Below are positions 11,778-21,359 of a stretch of 64,000 bases of DNA, piece by piece (position 1 is the stretch's first letter; each line of letters begins with the position of its first letter). Source of the stretch: Paramecium pentaurelia (lineage: Eukaryota > Ciliophora > Oligohymenophorea > Peniculida > Parameciidae). The notes beneath the pieces are model-generated. The model did not search any database. It had not been told where the DNA came from and was given only the letters and a program-made list of their open reading frames with translations. The stretch lies in the NCBI GenBank assembly GCA_905183005.1, contig CAJJDO010000086.1, positions 310,001 to 374,000 on the forward strand, read 5' to 3'. Position numbers and translations under genes: made by a program.

Positions 11778-12454
11778 TCATAACAATTTATTGAATTCCA
11801 ATGTTCCTTATAGTTCTTATAACTATCGACTATATGATAAATATTTTGAATTTTGGTATTATTTAGCAAATGCAACTTCTGGTGGTTAAGGTTAACTTAG
11901 CGGAAATCGTTTTTTTTATCTTGATCTTTTGATTATCTTATCAATTGCGCTTGTCTTAAATTCAATATGGGTTTCCGATCTTTCTGGAAGTGTTAAGAAA
12001 TTAATATTGGATTATTATTGAGATGTTCGAGTTTTTTCTCTTCGACTACTTGGTAATGCTTTTGCCCTGAATTAATATTGAATTCTATCAGTTTATGATT
12101 GTTAGATAGATTCTGATTTTTAGACTCTAGTTGATTCCATAGATTTTAGTAAATATTTTCTTTAGCTTAGTGAACCAACTCTGCCTTCATCATCTGTAAC
12201 TCCTATCTATTTAACTGAAAATGTCAATTTATCATAATTCTCTTTGCTTAATTGTAGGTTGGCAATAAGCTCCTATTACTTGTTTAAGTAATCTTGTCTT
12301 CTCTTAATATAATGCATATATTCAAAGGGACTAAAGACTTTGATGACTTTAGCATTGAGACTAAGATATGAGTTCTTTTATACTCTTGAGTGTTGTAGAG
12401 TACTTTTGGTTGGACTTTGGATACAATAATAGGGGACTTAAATTTTTGAGACAT
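11778..12454 (-). CDS. Unrecognised basic protein (about 215 aa)
   Basis: ATG 12454..12452 to TGA 11780..11778; one 29-nt intron near the start leaves 216 codons. The protein begins MSQKFKSPIIVSKVQPK, has a short coiled segment (RRQDYLNKQQELIANLQ) and a basic middle (IDKIIKRSRQKKRFPL). No domain recognised. The same frame stays open upstream to an ATG at 12793..12791, so a longer N-terminus of about 113 extra residues cannot be excluded. That extension is Asn/Gln/Lys-rich and looks more like AT-rich spacer. The gene converges on the polyQ gene with 17 bp between stops. Confidence 0.55.
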
Positions 12455-12933
12455 TTAATATTAATAATTAATATTGATCATATTATAAAAGAATGGTTTT
12501 TATAAAAACTTTGATTCTTAGTAGATTTAATATGATTGTTGATTTGAATGTATTTAGATTTTTGGTTATTTTTGGTGAAATAATAGTTAAATGTATTCTT
12601 TTAATACAGAAGCTTAGATTAAAAATAAATATAATGCTTGATTTGCAAATCTTTAATTTTTTATCTTGATTTTTTAATATTATTATATTTTATTCTATCT
12701 ATTTTGATTGAATGAGGATTTTTTGTTAGGTTTAAATAATTGTATTAATATGTTAGATTAAGGAATTGTATTATTGTGTTTTAATTGATTCATTTTGAAT
12801 TAATCAACAAAAAATATTAAGCAGGTCTTATATTTATGAGAGAATGAATTGAAATAGTTTATTATCAAATATTCTCATCTGTCATATGTAACGTTAGATT
12901 TTTAAATAATAATAATATAAATATTTATAATAA
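12455..12933. other. AT-rich divergent intergenic region
   Basis: 479 bp between divergent starts. Very AT-rich. The minus frame from 12793 is open into the gene on the left, but its codon content does not distinguish it from spacer. No other feature seen. Confidence 0.4.
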
Positions 12934-13631
12934 ATGAGTAAAGGGATAGGAGCACACCTTGATAAAGCTGTCAAATTGAAAATCTATCAACAGAGAGCAA
13001 ATAAATACAATTCTGAATTTGATAAATTAGAGGTATAGTTAATTGACTTATTTAATTTCCTTTAAAATAGGAATAAGGACATGACCCAGATAAGATCCCT
13101 GCAATTTTGAGTGAGGAGGAATATAAGAAACGACATGCTAATGATCCACAAGAACCATTACCTTTTGAACGTAGTGATAAAGTATTGCCAATAACTGGGT
13201 CCACTCATCTGGGATTTGATAAAGCTCATACAAATCTGTCTGCAACTAAATAGATGATGTAGATTTAGGAATAGAAAATGCAAAAAATAAAAACAATAAA
13301 ATAGTCAGGAGGAAAATTGCCTGTTGATGGTAAACAGTTATACCTATTAGTTAAGAGGTACATAAGGCATAAAAGGAACATGAGAGAAACATGAAGGCAC
13401 GTATTCAATATGATCATATTAATGATTTACATTAAATGTAATAATCGGATCCTAATGCCAAGAAGTCATCATATTAATAGCATCATGGTAAAATAGTAGT
13501 TTGATTTAGTGTTTACAAAATATATGTAAGATGAATGTGACCATCAAAACTTTGATTATCATTAGATGAAGAACGACTTAAAACAATACCATGAGGCTTT
13601 TGTTATATGTCAAAAAACACTAAGAAAATGA
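12934..13631 (+). CDS. Unrecognised hydrophilic protein (about 203 aa)
   Basis: Three introns (38, 26 and 22 nt) leave 204 codons. The last intron, 22 nt with TAG acceptor, joins to an exon ending DLKQYHEAFVICQKTLRK; without it the protein would stop at 13502-13504. The sequence starts MSKGIGAHLDKAVKLKIYQQ, is rich in His, Lys and Gln, and has two Cys about 24 residues apart near the C-terminus. I do not recognise it. The 38-nt first intron is longer than most here. Converges on COX10 with 36 bp between stops. Confidence 0.6.
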
Positions 13632-13667
13632 ATTATTCATCATATTAATTATTTTATAATGGTTTTT

Positions 13668-14631
13668 TCAATGTTTTTATTATTTTTAATATCTCTTGAT
13701 TCCTATGTCGATTAATAATAAAGTATAGTAGACCAAGAAAAAATTGTAGGAGGCTTTTTTAAGATAGTTTGCCTAACTAATAAGTTTGTTTTTCATACAT
13801 TTTTGGATGGATCTACTTCAAATAATTTAATTGCTCTATAATTCCAAAAGTATAATGACAATAATCCTGAGACACAACTGATAAATTTTAATTCTGGCTA
13901 AGAATGCTGAGATGCAGTTCCAAACCAACTCAACCCATTAATGGCTAAACATATTTTCATATGTCTACTAGCAACTGCACTATCATTTACCATTTTAAAT
14001 CCAGCTCTTAAATAATCCTTCTGATATTTCCAATAAATTCCATAGAAATGATTGATTTACCATGAAAACATGAATCCAAAATTACCCCACATTCCCAAAT
14101 TATATAAACTATCATTATTTACACAAGCAGCTCCTAATAATACTGGAAGAGCCCCTATGACTGCTCCAATTAAAGTATTAATAGGAGATCTTGTTTTCAA
14201 AGTTGTATAGATTCCCAAGTAAGAGAAGAAAATAAAATTGTTAATTAATAAGGCATTGGTTGGCAAACACTAAATCACTAATAAATATACATTATACATC
14301 AGGATATTAGAAGCTGCATAAAATGCAAATCCTATCAATCCTCCTTAAAAACGAGTAAGACGTTGGATTGGAATTGGACGATTACATGTACGTGTCATAA
14401 CTTTATCTTGCTTCCATTCAATTACTTAATTAAAAGCTTAACTTGCCATAGCCTGTTCATAATAATACAGCTAAATACCATAAAGAGTGATCCCGAAAAC
14501 ACCGAAAAAGACTTCAATGAGACTAAGTTGTCATCTCCTAAATACATATATGAAATGAAAGGGATCACTGCATTTCCACTTGCTAAACTAAATTTACATA
14601 AATTTTTCAAATCTGTGATTGTTATTTTCAT
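13668..14631 (-). CDS. COX10: Protoheme IX farnesyltransferase (heme O synthase)
   Basis: COX10 adds a farnesyl group to heme b in the inner mitochondrial membrane, giving heme O, the precursor of the heme A of cytochrome oxidase. Two 26-nt introns leave 304 codons. Polyprenyltransferase landmarks: DKVMTRTCNRPIP (first Asp-rich region with the N-R-P signature), TRSPINTLIGAVIGALPVL, and WGNFGFMFSWQINHFYGIYW followed by KDYLRAG. Multiple hydrophobic segments fit a multi-pass membrane protein. The first exon is shorter than usual upstream of the first helix, so only a short presequence is visible. Start chosen as the only ATG upstream of the conserved ITDLKNLCKFSLA block. Confidence 0.9.
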
Positions 14632-15802
14632 TAATATAAAAAATAAGTATATAAAGTGAATAATTTACTATCTCCAATGAATATATATAAAAATATTAAA
14701 TATTCCCATCCATTTATAAGATTAACTATTTTAATTGTATTTAATCAAAACAAAATTCAAAGTATATAATAACCTAAATGGATTGATAAAATATATCAAA
14801 AATTAATCCATATTTATTTTTAATCTTATCTTTGAATACGAAAAAGAGAGATGAAATCTTTCTAAATTAAAGAAATATCTAATAAAAAAATACACAATAA
14901 TAAAAATTAACTTAATTATTAATAGAATTTTGATATATGAAAATCTTAAGAATTAATTAAATTACATTCCAAATAAATTTTTTATTGTTAATCATACTTT
15001 AACAACTTTAGAATTAAATCCTTAGATTGATATTTTAAGATTTTTCTTATTCTTTATCAATTATTGCCCTATCATTAATTTAATCATTTTCATTCTACTT
15101 TACTATAGAAATATGTTTGAGTAACTAAATTAATCATTTTATATAAAAAATGCTATATAGATGTTAAACTAACATCTAAAAAGAAAATGATTAAATAGTA
15201 AATTATAATTAATTCACTTTAAATGAATACAAGAAAAATTATTTATTTAAAGTATTTTCTATAATTTATTTATAATAATACAATTCCGAAGTTTATTATA
15301 GTTTTCATAATGTAAATGGTTATTTCAAGATTTTTAAGTAATTCAAAATCAAACAATCATAAATCTAATGTTATAGAATGAATATTCAATTATTATTATA
15401 TAATATAATCAAAGTATTTCTTCTATTTACAATTCACACTTATCTTTAGTTACTTTTTTGAATTTTCAATATAATTAAATATAAAAATCCAATTTTGATA
15501 GTTTCATTTCTCATAATCTGTAAATATTTAAGGTATTTATATTTTATTATATCTTTCATATTACACAAAATTAATAAATTTAAATACATATAGTTAATCA
15601 TGAAAATAAACAATAACTATAGTTATCTAAATTAATGAAAGAAATAAAATAGAAAAATGTCTTTGATCACTTTGTCATGATATTGATAATTAAAAATATA
15701 TGTAAGGATACATGTGATTTCAATTATTTTATTCATAATTTTATATTGAGATTATTTCTTAATTTAATATTTTAATTTATATTTATTTAAAACTTCAGAA
15801 TA
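14632..15802. other. Long gene-free AT-rich region
   Basis: About 1.17 kb without a frame I would defend, unusually long for this window. Everything after 14927 is repeated at 16073-16921. It holds the IES-like insertion at 15372-15400. No tRNA, rRNA or structured RNA recognised. Confidence 0.6.
15372..15400. mobile_element. IES-like 27-bp insertion bounded by TA dinucleotides
   Basis: Copy A has 27 extra nt relative to copy B. With the TA at 15372-15373 as left boundary and the TA at 15399-15400 as right boundary, precise removal leaving one TA gives exactly the copy B sequence. The right end read inward (TATAATAA) matches the Paramecium IES end consensus TAYAGYNR at all but one informative position; the left end (TATAGAAT) matches at all but two. 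A length of 27 bp falls in the shortest and commonest IES size class. A 2-bp shift of the boundaries is also possible because of neighbouring TA repeats. Confidence 0.75.
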
Positions 15803-16071
15803 ATGTTAAATTAAGAATTCTATGACAATGCATTGAAAACATTGCAATAATTGTCACCTGAAATATAAGAATATTAATTTCCTCATTTAAGATTGTTTAC
15901 AGATGGAGATGAATTTTATTGTATAAATAATGATGATTATAGAGAAATTATGGTAAATGATTGACGAATCAAAAACATATTGTTGGATTTTGACTTATGC
16001 TATGGACAAGAGTTTAGCAGCCAATATAACTCTTTATAAATTAATTAATGCATAATAAAGAGGTGTTAATG
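15803..16071 (+). pseudogene. Truncated 5' copy of the cardiolipin synthase gene (assembly duplicate)
   Basis: Identical to the first 269 nt of the gene at 16922, including its 22-nt intron, then broken off by the N at 16072. It is almost certainly the end of another contig, not a separate gene. Confidence 0.8.
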
Positions 16072-16072
16072 N
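16072..16072. other. Single N: assembly join
   Basis: The only ambiguous base in the window. It lies exactly between the two copies of the 1.1-kb duplication. Confidence 0.95.
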
Positions 16073-17190
16073 ATTTTGATATATGAAAATCTTAAGAATT
16101 AATTAAATTACATTCCAAATAAATTTTTTATTGTTAATCATACTTTAACAACTTTAGAATTAAATCCTTAGATTGATATTTTAAGATTTTTCTTATTCTT
16201 TATCAATTATTGCCCTATCATTAATTTAATCATTTTCATTCTACTTTACTATAGAAATATGTTTGAGTAACTAAATTAATCATTTTATATAAAAAATGCT
16301 ATATAGATGTTAAACTAACATCTAAAAAGAAAATGATTAAATAGTAAATTATAATTAATTCACTTTAAATGAATACAAGAAAAATTATTTATTTAAAGTA
16401 TTTTCTATAATTTATTTATAATAATACAATTCCGAAGTTTATTATAGTTTTCATAATGTAAATGGTTATTTCAAGATTTTTAAGTAATTCAAAATCAAAC
16501 AATCATAAATCTAATGTTATAATATAATCAAAGTATTTCTTCTATTTACAATTCACACTTATCTTTAGTTACTTTTTTGAATTTTCAATATAATTAAATA
16601 TAAAAATCCAATTTTGATAGTTTCATTTCTCATAATCTGTAAATATTTAAGGTATTTATATTTTATTATATCTTTCATATTACACAAAATTAATAAATTT
16701 AAATACATATAGTTAATCATGAAAATAAACAATAACTATAGTTATCTAAATTAATGAAAGAAATAAAATAGAAAAATGTCTTTGATCACTTTGTCATGAT
16801 ATTGATAATTAAAAATATATGTAAGGATACATGTGATTTCAATTATTTTATTCATAATTTTATATTGAGATTATTTCTTAATTTAATATTTTAATTTATA
16901 TTTATTTAAAACTTCAGAATAATGTTAAATTAAGAATTCTATGACAATGCATTGAAAACATTGCAATAATTGTCACCTGAAATATAAGAATATTAATTTC
17001 CTCATTTAAGATTGTTTACAGATGGAGATGAATTTTATTGTATAAATAATGATGATTATAGAGAAATTATGGTAAATGATTGACGAATCAAAAACATATT
17101 GTTGGATTTTGACTTATGCTATGGACAAGAGTTTAGCAGCCAATATAACTCTTTATAAATTAATTAATGCATAATAAAGAGGTGTTAATG
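16073..17190 (+). repeat. Copy B of the 1.1-kb direct duplication
   Basis: 1118 nt matching copy A without the 27-nt insertion. It continues without a break into the rest of the cardiolipin synthase gene, so this is the complete version of the locus. Confidence 0.85.
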
Positions 17191-18212
17191 TAGTTTTATT
17201 TGTGGATGATCTTTAAGGACATTATAATAACAAATTAACTAAATTATTTTAATCTTATGGAGGAGTGTTTTTGAATTTGAATCCTTTAAGTGCTTTTAAG
17301 ATATATGGATAAGAGTTCTTTCGTAGACATCATGAGAAAATGGCAGTAGCTGATCATAAAGCAATATTTGGTACATCTAACATAGAATCTCATTATGGTG
17401 GTGTTAAATGGGGCAAATAGACATTTCATGATATTAACACTTATACAGAAGGTAGACATTTATCATATAATCTTTAAAAACATTTTATGTATTTAGCTAG
17501 TTTATATAAAATTTAATTGAATCCTCATAAACCTACACCTAATGAGGATTTACTTTATACATTTAATGCATTCCCTCCTTATTATGAATTCTTTAAAACA
17601 CATCCTCCATTTAATAGGTAAATTTAAACTTAAATTATTGAATCAATAAAAAATGCTAAAGATAATATTAAAATAGTTTAAGCCTATTATTATTCTGTTA
17701 GAATATTTGAAAAGCATTTACGTGAAGCAATGGATAGAGGAGTAAAGGTAGAAATTATAACAGCAGACAAAAGAGATTAGCCTGTATATAGATATGCATT
17801 CAATCGAATATTATTTTAGGGTGTTATTCACAGAAATCTTAAAGTTTATGAATTCCCTGAATAATTATTACATATGAAAGGATATGTATTTGATAATAAT
17901 TAACTATTTTATGGTTCATTTAATAATGATAGATGGAGTTGGAAATTAAATCATGAATTTAACATACTTACAGAGGATGAGAATGAAATAAAAATGTTTA
18001 TGGATATATATAATGAAACTAAACTAAGGACTAGATAAATTGATTACAAGAAAACAGGAACTCCTTTAAGATGGATAAAGATGAAATTTTGGGAATGGTT
18101 CATATATTAGAGTGAAATATTAATGAGTAAAAATTAAGGTTATCATCCTAATAAATATAAATATAACAATTTACTAAATACTTGGGATGATGGAATTGGT
18201 AATTATTTTTGA
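16922..18212 (+). CDS. Phospholipase-D-type cardiolipin synthase-like protein
   Basis: PLD-type cardiolipin synthases join two phosphatidylglycerols, or CDP-diacylglycerol and phosphatidylglycerol, in the mitochondrial or bacterial membrane. A 22-nt intron (17040-17061) leaves 423 codons. Two complete HxKx4D catalytic motifs are visible: RRHHEKMAVADHKAIFGTSN (about 17325-17385) and HMKGYVFDNNQLFYGSFNND (about 17871-17930). The order and spacing are those of the two-HKD superfamily. No obvious membrane helix at the N-terminus, which differs from bacterial Cls. It could instead be another two-HKD phosphatidyltransferase, or a phospholipase, so substrate is uncertain; the fold is not. Confidence 0.75.
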
Positions 18213-18351
18213 GTATATATTTTTATATTTTTAATATAAATCAAAATTTAAATGAATTTATTTCATAAATTTATTACATTAATAAGAGTATTTCATTTAA
18301 AATAAAAATAAACTAAATTAATTAAACAAAATAAAAATAAATAAAAAATAT

Positions 18352-19976
18352 ATGAAATTAAGTAACACTCATTAACTTAAAACTTCAAGACTTGATGATT
18401 CAACATCTACAGATATTCATAATATGTGTTATAGTAGAGTTAATATACTTACAAATGAAGTAGAAAAACTTACTGATGTTCTTGGAACAGCTTCATAGGA
18501 AATGGAAGTTCTTAAGGAACATAATAGAGATTTATAAAATTAATTATAAGAAATGGAATAATCTAATTAAATTGTAAAGTTTATATAATATATTTAGTTA
18601 AATTAAGAATATGATAATTTATGTGATAGATTAAAGTAGAAAAGTATTGAATCTGAAGAATATGCATTTTAAGTTTAAAAATTAACACTTTAGAAATAAG
18701 TATTTAATTTTAATATTATTGTAGGAACTAAGTCAAAATCTAAATAAAATCTTAAATGAATTAGAGTAAACTAATTAAATTATTGAAATTAAAGATCAAG
18801 AAATTTAAGCAGGCAAACAATAATTTATAACTAAAACAGAAGAATTATAGAAAAGTTTATAATAAACTTACCATTTGGATTAAGCCTTAAGAGTTGTTAA
18901 AGAAGAAAAATTAAAATATATTTATGAGTATTAATAACTCTAGAAAGTTGTTAAAGAACAATCAGATTAAATAAATGAATTATTAGAAATCAAAAATGCT
19001 TATGAAGTATTGAAAATAGATTTAGATGTACTTAGAGTTAATTACTCTAATTTATTGGATTAAAAATTATAAGAAAAAAAAGAATTAGAAGCTTAAATTG
19101 ATGTATTACGTGATATGCATGGTTATACAATAGAAGATGCTGAATTAAAATTTTCTGTAAAATCAATAAAATATTATTTAGAATTAAATCAAATAAGAAA
19201 TTGACAATTTTAAATAATTATATGACGAATAATATAAAGCTGAAAGAATGAATTATGAATCTATTATTGATTAATTGAAAAATTAAGTTAATACTTTATA
19301 ATTGCAATTATAAAATGCAGAATTATTGATAACTACTCATAAATAGAATCTAATGAATTAAACTTAATTAACTATGTTTGAAAAGAATAACCAAGTTAGT
19401 GAATTGAGAGCTTAAAATTTTGTTTTGTAAGAATCATTAAAAAACATGAACAGAGAATTAAATGAACTTAAATTATAGATGGAAAATGGAAATATTATAA
19501 GATTTGATGATGATATAAGAAAATAAATAGAATATAAATTAGATTTATGTTAACAAATGCAAAAAGAAAGGGATGAGTTAAAAAAAGAAAATGAATAATT
19601 AAAAAGAGAGAATAAATTATTAAAAGAAAACAATGAATTAATGTCTTAATAAATGCAATAATAATCAAATATTAGTTAATTACCTTAATCAGTATTGATA
19701 AGTTAAATTTAACCATAAGGTACATATATTCAATTAAAAATTTAAGGTAATCCTCCTGGATAAAAGATAAGTGATAGTGAAAAGATTAAATATCTACTTA
19801 AAGCAGTTGATCAACTATAAATTGCTATAAAAGATAGAGATTTTGAAATTAATAAATTATCATAACTTGCTAGTACTAATGCAGGATTATCATAATTGGT
19901 GAACAAACCAAAATCATAAATTAGATTTTATCATCTAAACTCAGGGGATATGAGTTTAGAAGATAAATATTAATGA
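18352..19976 (+). CDS. Long coiled-coil protein, unrecognised
   Basis: Two 25-nt introns leave 525 codons. After about 25 residues the sequence is continuous Gln/Glu/Lys/Leu heptads (for example EVEKLTDVLGTASQEMEVLK and NEQLKRENKLLKENNELM), ending with a short non-coiled tail. Many Gln are TAA or TAG. No motor, kinase or membrane signature. Structural role likely from composition; nothing more can be said. The Cdc7-like gene starts 19 bp after its stop. Confidence 0.65.
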
Positions 19977-19995
19977 TTTATTTAATCTATAATTA

Positions 19996-21327
19996 ATGAA
20001 AAAAAATAATAAAAAATCTTCAAGCACAAAAGTCAAAGTGACTCCTTGTTCTAATGATCGTTATTATATGGATTAGTCAATAGATGAGGAGGTCTACCTT
20101 AAGTAAAATTATAAAGTTGTAAGGGAAATGGGAAGAGGTGGTTATGGAGTTGTATATAAAGCGTATGAAAATGATCATAAAATATAGTCTAGGATTGAAT
20201 TAGGGTCAAGTTGATAAAACAAAAAAATATGCTATAAAGGTTAATTTTTCAACTGTGTCTCCAGAATTGATTTTTGCAGAGATTGGATTTTTAAAATTAG
20301 TTTATGGTAAAGAGAATATGCCTCAGTTAGTGAATTTATTTTTGAAGGATCAAAAAATATACATTGTAATAGAATATTTTACATTTAAACCATTCATAGT
20401 AAATATTTAAGTTAAATAAGACATTTTTTGCTACTTTTGATATGATGCAAATAAGAAAATATCTTTATGAATTATTAAAGGCATTGAATCTTTTAAAATA
20501 AAATGGCATCTATCATCGAGATGTAAAACCTGGTAACTTTCTTTACAACCCTAAAACCTGTAAGGGAATTTTGATAGATTATGGTCTTAGTGAGATAGAT
20601 AGATCATTTGTAGCAAAATTAATAGAAAAAGAAAAAGATTTGTCTAAGAAAGTAAGAATTTATTAAAATATATTCATAAGAATCCTTAATCAGATGAAGT
20701 ATAAGAAATTAGAAGGAAAATTAATTTATATAATGAAATATAGAAAACAATAGATTAAATTGGATAAAATAAGATTGGAACAGAAAGTTTTATGCCATTA
20801 GAAAGTATATTACATTATCATGTATAATATAAATTTAAGTATAAATAGGATCAATCTTATGAAGTTGATATGTGGGCAGTAGGAGTTATATTTTTATAAT
20901 TCTTAACTAAGAAATATAATTTATTTAGTAATGTTAGAATGATAAATAAACCAGTTGCAACTAAGAATTTTTTTTATGTTAACTTTATATTGGAATTAGC
21001 AAGTTTATTTGGTTCTGAATAAGTGAGATAAATTTGTGATTTATTTGGTACTATTTTATAATAAATAAAGAATATGATTTAAAATTACCATCAGTGACAG
21101 CAACTAAACCAATTAAATGGAAATAGATAATAAATATGGAAGGTTTTGATGATAATGCAGAAGATTTATTATCAAAATTGCTTTGTTTACATCCTAAATA
21201 AAGAATTAAAGTTGAAGATGCATTAAAACATCCATTTTTTTAAACTGTAATGTCTTAAGAATAGTAAGCAGAAACTAATTTTTAATTAGAATAGGAATTT
21301 AACATTATTAAATAAACTGAAATATGA
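19996..21327 (+). CDS. CDC7: Cdc7-like (DDK) protein kinase
   Basis: Cdc7 with Dbf4 phosphorylates MCM proteins to fire replication origins. At least two introns (25 and 22 nt, one with AAG acceptor), and the exon phase implies another in the C-terminal half. Visible: Gly loop MGRGGYGVVYKA, VAIK-type YAIKVNF, the Cdc7-style segment STVSPELIFAEIGFLK and ENMPQLVNLFLKDQKIYIVI, catalytic loop YHRDVKPGNFLYNP, metal-binding motif LIDYGLSE, then GTESFMPLES and VDMWAVGVIFLQFL. The HRDVKPxNFLYN form is characteristic of Cdc7. DFG is DYG here, a mild variant. Insert regions typical of Cdc7 are short. It converges on the USP gene with 32 bp between stops. Confidence 0.8.
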
Positions 21328-21359
21328 ATTAAATTTATCTATATTGTATTAAAGAATTC

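Larger units (their letters stand above)
14927..16071 (+). repeat. Copy A of a 1.1-kb direct duplication (probable unmerged contig end)
   Basis: 1145 nt that match copy B (16073-17190, 1118 nt) in every line I compared, apart from one 27-nt insertion. Copy A is interrupted by the N at 16072 in the middle of a coding frame. This is what overlapping contig ends look like when scaffolded without merging, so a true genomic duplication is unlikely. Confidence 0.85.

Noticed and set aside
14363..14659. Plus-strand frame opposite the COX10 first exons.
   Set aside because: Antisense to a clear COX10 reading with correct introns and conserved motifs.
14632..15802. Possible non-coding RNA or undetected gene in the long gap.
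   Set aside because: No conserved RNA structure, box motif or coding frame could be recognised by eye; AT-rich sequence alone is not evidence.
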